Shown here piece after piece: positions 27,064 through 39,909 of a DNA stretch of 64,000 nt; within the stretch, counting starts at the first letter, position 1, and the number at the start of each line of letters is the position of its first letter. The position numbers were made by a program, and so were the translations under genes. The notes beneath the pieces were generated by a model. The model was not told where the DNA came from. It was given only the letters and a program-made list of their open reading frames with translations, and made no database searches. Source of the DNA: Drosophila pseudoobscura (taxonomy: Eukaryota; Arthropoda; Insecta; Diptera; Drosophilidae); the NCBI RefSeq assembly GCF_009870125.1, contig NC_046683.1:67161869-67225868 (forward strand), read 5' to 3'.

Positions 27064-30000
27064 GCTGGAGAATACGATTGAGGAAGTGATTAGAGATTAG
27101 AGATACTAATCCTTAGATGATTACTCTCTTTATGGAGCATTAGTTGCAAACCAAAGACTTGGACAACGAGCTTGCTGGGGGAGCTAGCTCCCAAATGGAA
27201 CTGCTAAAACAAATGGCTATCATTATTCAACAGTTGTATAACATCCACTGGCGACTCTTGCACACCCCATTCTGCATTCTCATCCAGCTCTTAACCCCTC
27301 CACTCGATGACTCGATGGACCAGCAGATCCACTGGCAACTGGTTTCCCTGTCGAACGTGTCTCGTTTGTTTTTTTGGGAAAGCTCCTCTCCACTAGCAGA
27401 GATCTGGCATTGTTCCAGCAACTGCATATGCCCCGTTAGGCCTGCAAGCTTGAATTCTGATTACGACTCTTGAAAAAACCAAAAACAGCTATAAAAATCC
27501 CCATTAAGCAGAGCTCGAGATTAGGAATTGGCAATGCAATGGATCTGAGATCTGTGTGCGTGTGTATTCAGTGAAAGCATATCCCAGAAAATTGATTTAT
27601 CATTCTAAACCAAACCTGTTGAAGATTTCACCCCGTAAGGAACCCAGTCCAAATAGAGAGCACTACAAATTGATCTCTCGTTTCACAACGCACTTTTACT
27701 CGGAATGCAGCAGAGCAGTATCCAATGATGCAACAAAGTGGAGAACTCTAGCTGCCAGCCAGCCAGCTAGGGAGCCGGTTCGGAGCACCACTTGAAGGCG
27801 GCAAAGACCATGTAGAAGGAGGCCTGAAGTGTAGGCCATGATTAGAGCCTAACCATATTCTGTGTTGCACTTTCTCAAGGCTACAATTTGATGGCCATTC
27901 GGGTGGCAGGTTTCACAGCAGCACCAGCACCAGCACCAGCTTTCTAGACCAAACATTCTAGTCCGAATAATTCAAAGGTTGGCCACCGGAGTTTCTCCTT
28001 ATTGGAGACTTGGATTCACGCAAATTAGGCCTAAACAAATACGCTGCCAAGACCAGACAGGTGTACAGCCGATGGGCGTGCCTGTACACACATGAGAATA
28101 CACATAAAATTCAGATGGGATTAATTGCAGTGTAAATGATGGACGTGAAAATGAAAATGGGGCCACTGACTAGGCTGAAAGGAGGAGTGGACTGCTGACA
28201 GTTGCAGACACCACTGACTGGGCAAGTGCGTTCCATTACCCAGAACGAGGAGTCGCAGTCTCTCTCCAAATCCAAATCTAAACACAAACCCAAATGCAGT
28301 TGACACACAGCGACAGTGAGACGCCTTTTCTTTGACTCTCGCTTATGACCAAGGATTCATTTTGATTTCTATAGGAAATCAGCAAAAGAAAAATAGCAGA
28401 AAAAACAGAGTCGAAGTTTGTATGCCTTTCAGGAAGCAAATATAAACTATCTGTACCTGTATCTCGATTTATATCTGCAACACTCTTCATGTGATAGTCT
28501 CTCTACCTTTCGACAGTAGCATGGCAGACATTTACAACAAACACGCAACAAATGTCAGGTTGGAATGCCGGTCGAGAAGTGAGAATTGAGACTGAGATTG
28601 AGAGAAAAGCCTTTGCAGCTTATGGCGAATTAGTGCAGCTGAGCTTTAATTGGAAATCGCTAAGTATGGGCGGAAGAGTGTCCATCCACGTCCGTCTGTC
28701 CGTATGTCTGTCTGTCTGCCTGTCTGATTGTCCGCTCTCAGAATCCAAAGAGTGTTTTTACTTCAACAATAATCAGTGGGATACGATACGATACTTCGTT
28801 TGTGGCGCGACATAAAGTAATTTACTTAATTTTTGCAATGAAACCGAAAATTAGGTCAGCAGGTGAGTGGAGTAGAGACACTTGTACAACACATTGGTGG
28901 AATCAACAAAATTCCACTGATAATTTTGATTATTTTATCCCATTTACCCCAATAAAAAAAATATAAATAAAAAAAAAAACAAAAAAAAAACCAACCAAGT
29001 AACCACGAGTTCGTCGCTCATGTCTTTTGTTTTTTGGGCAGGCACGTTGCACCCGCGCACTGAACAGGGACTGGGACTGTCACTGGCACTGAATAATTAA
29101 TTAGAAATCCAGCAAATGATTGCGAAAGGCATTTTGACAAAGGAAAGTGCAAGTGGTGTCGTCCAGTGCGTGCTCGGCATGTGCGAGGAAATCAATCAAA
29201 CATCACACAAAAAATAGCACTCGTATCAGATATCAGATATCGAGGGATGGTATAGAAAGTTGAATCAAGCTAACGCTGGATGCATGACAATTAGGTAATG
29301 TAATTTTTTTTTGGTTTTTTTTTGGTTGTTTGTTTTTTTGGTACATTCTTTCAGAGGAAGAGAGCTTACATAAGACTCTGCTCAATCGGTTGGGAACGAT
29401 CTTCGAGTTGAACTTGGACTTGCCGCTTGTCCTATTTGCGTTTTCCCGCTGAAAGTTCCTATAGTCTGGCCTCTTCTCGCAGAGTCTCTTCTCGCAGAGT
29501 TCAACGGAAGATCAAGTTGGTCTTTTCTAATGTTTGAGTCATGAAGATATCTCAACACGTTTTTCACTTTTTATTATACACGAGTTGTGCTGGTCCTTTT
29601 CTAGAAGGAGTAGCTTCAATACATTTCGGTTTCTTTTGCTTTTTATGAGGACCCGCTCCAACAACCGCGCGAGCAAAGGTTTGAAATTCAACTAAAGCGG
29701 ACAGCGGCCGGGGCCAACGATAAAAAGCAACGACGAACGGGCCGAAACCGAAAACCACAATGAGCCAAGAAGAGGAAGCCAAGCCGCCAGCAGAAGAGGC
29801 ATGGCATGGAGTCCGAGGCAGAAGCAAAAGCAGAAGCCACTCGCCAGCCGAAACAGCAAACCAGTATAAAAGACAGAAATATCTGATCTCCTGTGTGGGG
29901 GTTTCTGTGTGAAGTTGCCAATTTGGTGTTTGATTTTCTTTCAGCTAAGAGCGAACAGCGAGTAATGGGTGATAAGCCAGAGAGTGGTTTCGTGAAGTGA

Positions 30001-31122
30001 ATTGCGACTCCATCTGTGAGGAGTCTGTGAGGAACACTTCCTGGCATTTCAGTCATGAGTCATCGTGAGGGTTTTCCCTGAACAGATCTGGGTCGCAATT
30101 AGTTTCACTCTGGACATCGTCCATCAAAATCAAAACACCACAGGCAGGCCTAATCGTGGATCGTGAGCACAGACAAGTTCTCAGGCCTAGACTTTGGCCC
30201 CGACTTTGGCTTGCAGCAATTAAACTTTCCATGCGAAATGGATGCGACAGTGCGTACACAGCACAGCCGAATCTGGGATGCGGTTTCCAAGTCGCTTGGC
30301 AATCGAAGCAGTTGGTCAGCAAGTCAGCTACTTTGCATACACAGATGCAGATACAAAGACAGATCCAGATGTGCATATAACATGTTTTGTACCGTGAGTG
30401 GAGCCTCAGCTTCCGCTGCGGTTTGAAAGTGAGTCTCCTCCACATCTAGAAGTAGAAGTAGAAGCAGAAGCTTGGATGTGGGTCAAGGTCTCTATTTGGA
30501 TGGAAAGTCAATTAAAATTGCATTGGGGAAAATATGACGAAAATTTCACAATAACTATAAATATTTATCACTCAATAAAGCTAATTTGTTAGCCATCATT
30601 AGGGTACGTGGTGAAAATTTATTGGGTTGGAGACAAACGCAAACGTTATCAGAAAACCTGACCTATGTACGTGATGGTAGCTTCAATTAAATTGATGTAC
30701 TCGTACATCAATTCACACGCACAAGTGCTTTCCATTTGCTATTGCTGAATCTATTGCCTCATTTAAATAAATAGCCAACATTTATGACTTTCTTACGTAA
30801 TGATAAGATCTTTCCAATAGATTTCTATTTTGAAATGTATTGCAGGACTGAATAGGATAAGCAAATATTGTCAACAGTCAACTATTATTCCATTTTTATT
30901 TATACAAAAATAATTCAAAAATCAACGAACCGATTTGCCCACTTATCGTTCTTCTTAGCGATGTGCCAAATAACGATTGGACAGCGATAGGTCGAACAGC
31001 TGCGTATCTATCATCTCTATCAAGTGCATTTATTCAATCTTTGTTTTCATTTTTCATTGGAAAAAAAACTCTCAGAAACTCCCTCCATTGCCATCCACAA
31101 CACACGACATCGGCCAGGCATA
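27064..31122. other. 4-kb intergenic region between the divergent DM4/12 gene and Rab19
   Basis: No coding exon can be supported; the longest frames (for example 30053-30445 minus) lack domains and splice context. Visible structure: a CTGT/CTGC microsatellite near 28695-28730, an A-rich tract at 28955-28990, a 13-bp direct repeat CTTCTCGCAGAGT around 29472-29500, and T-rich runs near 29305-29340. The last 170 bp before Rab19 contain TATCG-type half sites near 30944 and an E-box CAGCTG near 30998, with no TATA box. Confidence 0.5.
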
Positions 31123-32153
<1,031 letters not shown>

Positions 32154-32481
32154 ACTTAAGCATCACCGTTTTTATATTGTTTTATTTTGCTTTTACGTTT
32201 TGTGATCAAACTGTTCATGTGGCTATATATTTAGTTTTCTAATATTTAAACCTAATCCTAAAACTTTTTTCGGGTTACTTACTGGCGGATGCGAGTAAGC
32301 CTTTTAATTTAAATACTAACTATACACAACCATGTATTTATTTTAGACGATAGAGTACAAATCAATCTCACACATCAACAAACAAGTGAATCGCGCTAAC
32401 AATGTCAATTAGAAGGCAATGTTTGAAGAGAGGAAAGATACGTCCAATTCTGTATTCAATTTAATACGAAAACAGTTTCGA

Positions 32482-32507
32482 AATAAACTCTTTTTTGTAA
32501 TTTTATT
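32482..32507. terminator. Paired polyadenylation signals of Rab19 and Arl5
   Basis: AATAAA on the plus strand (32482-32487) serves Rab19. TTTATT at 32502-32507, that is AATAAA on the minus strand, serves Arl5. Cleavage downstream of each would make the two 3' UTRs overlap by tens of bases. Confidence 0.65.
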
Positions 32508-32757
32508 GGAAGTAGTTAATTGGCTTAGATCTTAGACATTATCATTATCATACTCGTACACTCGTAAATTTTCATCATTGAGGGGTCGTTATTTTATACA
32601 CTTAATAAAATTGGCTTGGCAACAACTTTTTAAACAATCGGCGAAACGCTTAAAGTCTGTTACACCCTTTTCTCAGTATTATGTGGCTTTACATTTACAA
32701 AAAAATTGGATTACCCTTCTACAATTATTAGCTATGGTCGTACGCTACAGTGGCCTG

Positions 32758-33297
32758 TCATTTGTTCTTGATGCGCTGAACGATCCACTCCAGACCCTGA
32801 TACAAGCCCTCCCCAGTAAGCGCACAACACGCCTGGATGTGCCACTGGTGCTTCTTGATGGAGGTCAGGTCCAGTTGCCGTGAGATTTCGGCCGCCGACA
32901 TCGATCCCTTCAGATCCTGCTTATTGGCATAGACCAGAAGGCTGGCCTTGCTCAGGTCCTCATGCTGGAGCATGCGATACAGCTCTTCTCGAGTCACCGC
33001 CAGCCGCTCCCGGTCCGTTGAGTCTATGACCATGATCACCAGCTCTGTGTTTGTGTAGTATGTGCTCCAGGCGGCCCTTAAACTCTGCTGCCCGCCGAGG
33101 TCCCACACCAGAAAGTGTATGTTTCTCCACACAACCTCCTCCACATTGGATCCGATGGTGGGACTCGTGTGGACCACCTCGTTCATTAGGAACTGGTACA
33201 GGATGGTCGTCTTTCCCGCATTGTCGAGGCCCACCATCACCAGTTTGTGTTCCTCGTTCCCAAACATTCGCCATAAGCGGGAGAGTAAAAGCCCCAT
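32758..33297 (-). CDS. Arl5: ADP-ribosylation factor-like GTPase Arl5
   Basis: Small GTPase of the Arf/Arl family, acting at the trans-Golgi to recruit tethering factors. The coding sequence is one uninterrupted exon of 179 residues, the usual length. Gly2 after the start Met is the N-myristoylation site, followed by an amphipathic helix ([11 protein letters not shown]). The P-loop is GLDNAGKT (23-30), switch I contains SPTIGSN, switch II WDLGGQ (65-70), and the guanine-specificity motif is NKQD (125-128). It lies 604 bp tail to tail from Rab19, sharing the 3' intergenic region. A GAGTG/GT-rich stretch at 33451-33510 lies upstream and may belong to its promoter region. Confidence 0.95.
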   Translation of the reverse strand: MGLLLSRLWRMFGNEEHKLVMVGLDNAGKTTILYQFLMNEVVHTSPTIGSNVEEVVWRNIHFLVWDLGGQQSLRAAWSTYYTNTELVIMVIDSTDRERLAVTREELYRMLQHEDLSKASLLVYANKQDLKGSMSAAEISRQLDLTSIKKHQWHIQACCALTGEGLYQGLEWIVQRIKNK

Positions 33298-34220
33298 ATT
33301 TCAATGGTGGTCCGCTGTCTGTTCTGTACGCGCAGTGCGTTTTCTACTTGTTTCAATTCAAAATCTGGACTGGGCTGGGGGACAGGTGATGACGGTGATT
33401 TCCTCACACCAGGTTATCTCTCTCACTCTGCTCTGTGTGACTATTAGTGCGTTCGTGAGTGCGAGAGTGTGAGAGTGTGAGAGCGAGTGAGTGAGTGTGT
33501 GTGTGTGTATGGTCGTAGCTGCTTTGTTGTTGTGGTTGGAAAGTGGAAGGCCAAACTGTAAATTATATATGCGCTCGCTCCGATACTCTCCTCGAATGAA
33601 TTTACATATGCATTCCAACAAACACTTGTGTTTTGTGATTGCCAAAGATTCAGAGCGGAGAGGCCTTGCTTCAGGTTCACTTCACAGATTTCCTCGAGTG
33701 CTAGAACGGATTGGCGGTGCACGACTATAACGACTGCTGGGAGCTGTTATGAGATTTTAGCTTCGTTTTCGCGTCGTAGTTGGTTCTTGTTGCACAAATT
33801 TTTAATTTAATTAACGCAGTTTATATTAAAAAAGTAAACAGTAAAAGTGATTAATTAACGCATATGCGCTGGTCAGTGTTGTGTTTGTCTGTGATCGATA
33901 TCGGCTGTGCAGTAAAGGTAGGGTTGTTAGATGTTTTCAGTGCGGCCGTAGCTTTGATAGAAATTATCCGTTGGAATTTGAATGTATATGTATAGTTATT
34001 GAAAATTATGATCCCTTATTTATCTATCAACATAACATTATAAAGTCTAAAAGTATTTTTATCATTTATAAGGTTATAATGTGACAGGTGATCTGAAGCC
34101 TGTTTGTCAGTATTCGGTATGAACACTCAGTGGTGTGGCCAGAGTTTCCACCGATTTGCAATCATATGGTGCTCTTTGCATTATTAAATTAGCCAGCACA
34201 CCGGCTACGTTCTTCCAAAA
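33298..34220. other. Divergent promoter region between Arl5 and the TXNDC11-like gene
   Basis: Holds a GAGTG and GT-repeat stretch (33451-33510), a GATCGATATCG site near 33893 close to a DREF element, and AT-rich sequence. A GTGGTGTGGCC block near 34131 resembles but does not match motif 1. No gene is recognised. Confidence 0.45.
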
Positions 34221-36374
34221 ATGTGTTTATTTTTAAACCTGGTGCTGCTGGTTCTCGCTGTCTGCTTCACAGAGGCCCAAACGTCAAGGCGGGAGCAGGC
34301 GCCTATCGCCGAGTGTCCTGGTCGCAGCGTGCCACAAGTCAGAGCCGGGGCATCTGACTTCGAGATTGCGATGATTTTCCACTACGTGTCCTGGTCGAGT
34401 GAGGCCAAGCAAGCCAAAACGCTCTACGATGGACTGGCACACTATTACCACGAATATGCGTTCTTCGGGGCCGTCGACTGCTGGCATTTCCAGTGCAATT
34501 GCAGCAGCACTCACGTGCCAAATCCAGGAGTAGTTGGCGCTGGCGGCTATCCGGACAAGTGGCCCACTCTGATAGTGCGCTACAACCAACGAAATATTCT
34601 TCAATACTCCGGAGAATGGAACTTTGAGGATCTCGCACGGTTCATGAACTATCTGATCGAGCCCGTCGATCGGGTGCACACCAGCCTGGAGCTGGCAGGA
34701 CTGAGGAAACACTCAGATGCTGTTGTCCTGGCGCTCCTGGACTCTGCAGACAGTCTGGCATACAAACGCTATATAGCGGCCGCTGTCTGTTGGCTGGAGT
34801 TCGATCCCGAAAGGAATATACGGTTCGCCCTTAACTTTGGAAAGAGTGCAAAGAGCATGTTGAAAGGGGAAGACGTCACACTGCCGCAGTTGGTTGTCAT
34901 AGACAGCAGGAATGGTGTGCATACGTTTAACACATCGTCCAGTGACTGGCGAGCTTTGGGCATAGTCCGATGGGTACGTCATACCCTCAAGAGTCTGGTG
35001 TTCTTTTCGAATGGTTATGGAACCCCAACGACAATAGCTTTGAAGGCGCGCTACACTCCCGTGCTGGCCATGGGCGTAAGGATGCATCAGAGCCATCAGA
35101 GTGCCATGCCCATGGTAATGGTCAAAGAAATGGCTTCCGAGCTGAAAAAACAGACAGACAGCTGTGATTCGTATTGGGCCAAAGACGACAGCCATGCAAA
35201 CGTAGATTCCCTGTTGCAAATGCCAGCGGAACTTTATGAAAAAACCTCTGAGGATAGAGAACAACGTGGCAAGCAATGCTACAGAGCCTGGCAGCTGAAT
35301 GCTGCGACTCTGGCCAACTACTATAGAATCAACAAGTACCTCAATTATGCCTGGCTACACTACACCCACCAGAACCACCTAGAGCTCTCGGCAGGCAGGG
35401 GCACGGAGTCGGAAAGCCTGCTGGCCCTGCACCGGCGCAATTTGTGCCTCGCCCATTCCAACCATGGCACGCCGGCCATGAAGATTGGCATCGCCAATAT
35501 GGTGACCAAGTACAGCCAACTTATCTGGAAAAATTCTGGGGAGGATTTCCCAAAGAATCGATCTCTGGGTGTCGTGATCTTTGATTCCATTAAATACGGC
35601 GACTATCTGCAGCAGTTGGGCATACAGCAGCATCAGCACCACCATCCCCACGAGCGAGATTCCTCAGCGGTGCAGGTCTTCATTTTGGACATGGCCGAGG
35701 AGGCCCTCCATGTAATGCCGCAGGATCGTCCCTTCTCGTATGTGGCCCTCAAGGATTTCATCCGTCAGTTCTATGCCAAAACACTACCGAAGGTTTATAA
35801 GAACGCGTTGCCACCTCCGGACACGGCTTTCCATCGCTATTTCAACCGACAAATGCTTCTGCAGGCTCTCCAGCGGCCAAACGCCACGAATGTGGTATTC
35901 ATGTATCGTCCAGACTGTGCCTTGTCCGCCGTACTATCTCAAGCATTTCTCCAGGTGTCGGCGTTGCTCACGAGTCCAAGCGTAAATTTCATACGCTTTG
36001 ACAGCCAGGCCAACGATCTTCCATGGGAGTTCTCCATGCCGCTCTGCCCCTCTCTGCTTGTCTTTCCGGAAGCGCGTCCCACCGAATCCGTCGTGTTTCC
36101 GAATTATGTCCGGATTGATGTGAAGAATGTATTTGCGTTTGTTATCGCTCAACTGGATCCAGAGCAGCAATTGCGATCGGTGCTGGCCAGCTGTCGACGA
36201 CGGATGAAGCATGTCCGAAGCTGCCTGGACTTTGCCCGCAGTTTGGTACTCAAGCATGTGGGCCAGTACCTGAAATACTGGGAGATCTATGAGCACGAGC
36301 GCGACCAGATACTCTCGCATCTCAAAGAGTTCAACGATATGCACTTAGCCATAGATCGCAGCATAAGATTATAG
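34221..36374 (+). CDS. TXNDC11-like thioredoxin-fold protein
   Basis: Intronless gene of 717 codons. Residues 1-20 form a signal peptide (LVLLVLAVCFTEA), so the product enters the secretory pathway. Two thioredoxin-like folds are visible. One at about 48-155 has the beta-alpha start IFHYVSWSS and the cis-proline strand KWPTLIVRY. The other at about 555-650 has VVFMYRPDCALS and the cis-proline strand CPSLLVFP. Neither has a CxxC pair: the first has W58-S-S-E and the second C566-A-L-S. A helical charged tail follows and no KDEL is present. The layout fits TXNDC11/EFP1, an ER protein that in mammals associates with DUOX enzymes; that role here is inference. The start was chosen because it begins the signal peptide. 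Sbp2 starts 243 bp downstream on the same strand. Confidence 0.75.
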   Translation: MCLFLNLVLLVLAVCFTEAQTSRREQAPIAECPGRSVPQVRAGASDFEIAMIFHYVSWSSEAKQAKTLYDGLAHYYHEYAFFGAVDCWHFQCNCSSTHVPNPGVVGAGGYPDKWPTLIVRYNQRNILQYSGEWNFEDLARFMNYLIEPVDRVHTSLELAGLRKHSDAVVLALLDSADSLAYKRYIAAAVCWLEFDPERNIRFALNFGKSAKSMLKGEDVTLPQLVVIDSRNGVHTFNTSSSDWRALGIVRWVRHTLKSLVFFSNGYGTPTTIALKARYTPVLAMGVRMHQSHQSAMPMVMVKEMASELKKQTDSCDSYWAKDDSHANVDSLLQMPAELYEKTSEDREQRGKQCYRAWQLNAATLANYYRINKYLNYAWLHYTHQNHLELSAGRGTESESLLALHRRNLCLAHSNHGTPAMKIGIANMVTKYSQLIWKNSGEDFPKNRSLGVVIFDSIKYGDYLQQLGIQQHQHHHPHERDSSAVQVFILDMAEEALHVMPQDRPFSYVALKDFIRQFYAKTLPKVYKNALPPPDTAFHRYFNRQMLLQALQRPNATNVVFMYRPDCALSAVLSQAFLQVSALLTSPSVNFIRFDSQANDLPWEFSMPLCPSLLVFPEARPTESVVFPNYVRIDVKNVFAFVIAQLDPEQQLRSVLASCRRRMKHVRSCLDFARSLVLKHVGQYLKYWEIYEHERDQILSHLKEFNDMHLAIDRSIRL

Positions 36375-36617
36375 CATCGCCCTTCATCCTAAATTCTGTA
36401 GGCCATTGTTTACTTAAGATAAGTTGTTTCCTACCAGACTGTAGTTCGTAAACTGTAAAGCCAAACCATGTTTTTAATTAAGTATTAAACACTCATAGCT
36501 ATAAGAAAGAAAATACAATATTATTGAATATTACAAACTAATTCGATATCTCGATCTGAATTTTTTTCTTTCGGCTCGACATTTAATTTTTGCGTTATCC
36601 AACACTGAAGGAAAACA

Positions 36618-37710
36618 ATGGAAAAATTCGGAAAAATGCTGCGCCGTTCGGACAAATTAAATATTATAGATCACAACACGTTCCACAAAATCCAAAAGGA
36701 TGAAGGAGAAACAGCCCCAAGACTACCTCGCAGCTCCAAGTACAAAAATAAGCACAAGAAGCCCCAGCTGCAATGCCCGCTCCTCGATTTTGTTGTCAAG
36801 TCGCGACAGACGCAAAAGCAGAACAAGGCTAAAAAGCTAAGGCGTCCACATCTGACCATCACAAAACCCCTATATGAAGCAAAGCGCAAAGGGAAAACTC
36901 GCCTTAATCCCAAGAAAAAGGTCACTGGATTGAAAATGATGATATGCAGCTATCGCAGGCTGAAGAAGCAAAATATGTTAAACGTTCCAATCCCTAAATA
37001 CGAGGAGGAGCTCAGAAAGAAGCTGGATTGCCTGTTGCTGGATACAGAGGTTTCTAAAGAAAGGGAGCAGAAACTGGAAAAACTCCGTGCCAAAGAGGAA
37101 CATCTACAAGACAAAGTCCATCCAATACATTCGCGACGCTTCAGAAGGTTTCTTTTAAATATTTCATAATTGTATTTAATTTAAAACATATGTAGTTTCC
37201 TCCAGCTATTGCGACAACTCCACCAGGCCACAGCTTAAGCTGTTAACCACCCAGCTCTTGAAGGATCTGAGTCGCTTCCAGAAACGCGCTTATACCAAAA
37301 ACGAGATCAAGGCACGGGCACATCCTCGCTTCGTTTTGGGCATCCGGGAGGCTTTAGCGCGGCTACGTATACAAAAAGTAAAATTTCTAATCATGGCCAC
37401 CGATTGTGAGATTTGCCCAGGAGAACGTAAGAGCGTATAAGATATTCTAGGATCAAACAATAATGATATATGTATTTTTCTAGGTGGCCTGGACGAAACG
37501 ATTGATGGCTTGAAGGACTTGTGCCAGCAGCAAAAAGTGCCCTACTGCTTCTCGCTTTTACGACGCGAGCTGTCCTATGCCCTTCAGAAGCGTGCACAGA
37601 TCTCTTGTGTGGCCATTTTGGATTACGATGGGGCCAATGTCATATTTAATGATCTTCTCAGTGAGTTGAAAGAGGCCAAAGCAGAGTACAAACAAATGAC
37701 TGCAGTGTGA
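36618..37710 (+). CDS. Sbp2: SECIS-binding protein 2
   Basis: RNA-binding protein that recognises the SECIS element in selenoprotein mRNA 3' UTRs and recruits the Sec-specific elongation factor so UGA is read as selenocysteine. Exons 36618-37147, 37206-37426 and 37484-37710 give 325 residues; the introns are 58 and 57 bp, and the first donor (GTTTCT) is weak. The N-terminal half is very basic with a Lys-rich stretch. The C-terminal half holds the SECIS-binding region (HPIHSRRFR followed by an L7Ae/L30e RNA-binding domain, about 205-320, with LVLGIREAL-like FVLGIREALARL, RGLDETIDGLKDLC and CVAILDYDGANVIF). The vertebrate N-terminal regulatory half is absent, as in other insect SBP2. Its stop is only 77 bp from the stop of convergent Gr66a. 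Confidence 0.9.
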
Positions 37711-37787
37711 TGGTTTTTTATGTGCTGAAATTGAACATAAGTGCAGGAAAAGGTGCAAACAAGACAAAATATACATCAGCATCATCT

Positions 37788-39497
37788 TCAAACTGTTGGC
37801 GTTAGCATGGTGGTAGTAACCAGATCGTACAAAGTGGAGCTACCATTGTCCATTTCAGTGGCAGCGCCAACCAAGCTGGCGGTATCATTCAGCGAATTGA
37901 ATGTCTGAATGGCCTCCTTGGCCTGCTGGGCGGCCAAATTGAACTGAATCAATATGATGAGGTAGCTGGTGATGCCACCACTGACGCCGTATAACGTTTC
38001 CATGTCCAAAGTGAAGAATCCGCAGGCGGAGAAGTCCACCGAGTGATTGAGCAGCTTCAACGACAAATGATTGACGATCTCGAAGAGCAAGTTATCATCC
38101 GCGACCACGCCGCACTTGTGCAGGCTGATGCCAGTGCGCTTCGAGGCCAGAGAGGTCTTCCAACTCAGGTAGATGAGATACACACACTTTCCGGACGTAT
38201 AACTCAATGCAATGACAGTGATGAAAGGATTCTTGGCCGAGCGGAACAGTGACGGTATCGACTGGAACTGTGTTGCGCAGTAGAGGAAATACAGCTGTGC
38301 CGTGAATATTAAGAATCCATACGCCATCAAAGAGAGAATCGGGTAGCTCCACAGCTCGTTCATGGCCTTGCCAATCTCACAGATCTCGTCGTGCACCTGG
38401 CATAGATTGTTTAGCTTCTCCTCCACTTTGGACGCGTTGCTTAGCTCGCTCTCGTGCGCCATATTTACGGATATCGGATGATGAGTGGCCTTGTCAGAGG
38501 CCTCAATGGATTCGCCAAAAGAGTTCATCGAGTGGGAAACTGAAACCAGACATACAATGAACTTAAGATAAAAATATCCAAAATGTTCACCCACCAGGCG
38601 CCACCTTGTTCTTTCCAGATCCCTTTAGCGAGCCCATGTCCAAGCCGCCTAACTCCCTGTACAGGTACTCCAAATTGCTGTCGTACTCCGGTGGCTGGGA
38701 GCTGTCCAGCGTTCGACTGCTAGTGTCATGATCGCCCCGCAGCCACAGCTTGAACTTCTCGTGGGTGGCCACCAGCTCTTCCAGCGTCTGGTTGATGGCC
38801 TCGAAGCGTTCCTTCAGCGCATACAGCGAGACAGCAAACCAAATCTTGTCCAGCGTATTGATGAAAGTGGGAATGGCCGAGACAATCCACAGAACGGACA
38901 TCCATTGGGTGTAATCGACGAGCTTGATGTACGTGGCCAACAGGATGGAGAGCTCAAAGAGGAACGTCATGATTAGCATAAACCGAATGCGTCCCCCAAT
39001 GTGGCTGTTGTCTACCACACACTTTTCCTTGTACAAACGCTCGTCCACCTGACGAATGCGCTCGTACAGCTCTCCAATGCGGCCCTGGTTACGCAAGGCT
39101 GTTAACTGGTCCGTGCCCATCATAATGAGGCCAATGTAGGTGAGAAACAGCCCTATCACAAAGGTCAAGGTGCCTGGGGGATGGAATGAAGCAAGGTTGA
39201 ATAACGGCGCCACTGCCCTACAATCGTAATGGTCTACTGACTCTGCGAGGCCTTGAGGGTGCGATCCTCCTCCCCGAAGGAGTAAATCAGTATATTGTAA
39301 AGCAGTACATAGACGATCAACATAGCCAGCATGTAGACCATGCCATTGCGCGACTTTTCCAGCACATTTTTGGTGCGAAACTTCTCCAGATCCTGCGGCA
39401 GTATCCCAGCAATCTTGGATATATAGAAGAGTAGCTGGAATTCCTTTAGCAATGGCTGGACCATTGGCAGCGCACTTTCCGTCTGGGCCGGCGGCAT
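37788..39497 (-). CDS. Gr66a: Gustatory receptor Gr66a (bitter/caffeine co-receptor)
   Basis: Seven-transmembrane insect gustatory receptor, a ligand-gated channel subunit expressed in bitter-sensing neurons and required for caffeine response in D. melanogaster. Exons in coding order: 39497-39242, 39173-38595, 38539-37788, giving 528 residues (about 527 in D. melanogaster). Several hydrophobic helices are visible (for example LTFVIGLFLTYIGLIMM and FLIFTAQLYFLYC). The third intracellular segment contains a long conserved linker (KERFEAINQTLEELV), and the family signature near the C-terminus reads SYLIILIQF (TYhhhhhQF type). Donor choice matters: exon 2 must end before GTGGGT at 38594 to keep frame, giving APVSHSMNS. 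Two in-frame ATGs upstream (to 39557) also exist; 39497 fits the D. melanogaster N-terminus best. Its promoter must lie in the 412 bp before the 3' end of BI-1. Confidence 0.95.
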
Positions 39498-39909
39498 GTT
39501 GAATGTCGACTGACCAACGTCTGACCCTCTGGATATTATGGATGGTCTGCAGGCCATGCACTTAGCCTAATTAAATTGCTGCCTCACATTACAAGGGCAG
39601 CCCCACTCCAATCGTTATTATCATTATTAGTAATCTATTATGGGGTGTTTAGATAAAGATAACTCCATTTAAGGGTACAATACTGTGATGAATTTTTCTT
39701 TAACTTCGGGTTTATTTAAATATAGAATTTTTCGCCTGGGCTTTTGCACAATGAACATTTGAGTGTATTGTAATTTAAGAGCCGAAATATGCACGGCCGT
39801 ATGTTTGAAAAAATTGAGAATTTTCTAACGTAATCAGTTTTGTAGTGTACATATGGTAGATGTATAAATTGTTTGTTTTTTGGTTGTATTTTGCTGCTAC
39901 CGCCAGACC
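39498..39909 (-). other. Gr66a upstream region and BI-1 3' UTR
   Basis: Short same-strand interval. TTTATT at 39711-39716 is a minus-strand AATAAA, the likely BI-1 polyadenylation signal, which leaves about 200 bp upstream of the Gr66a start for its promoter. Confidence 0.55.

Noticed and set aside
30053..30445. 130-codon minus-strand frame in the 27-31 kb gap
   Set aside because: Composition is random-looking with cysteine/isoleucine runs; no domain or splice sites.
31024..31122. Upstream in-frame ATG extending Rab19 by 33 residues
   Set aside because: The extension is unlike Rab N-termini and the ATG at 31123 gives the family start; the upstream ATG is probably 5' UTR.
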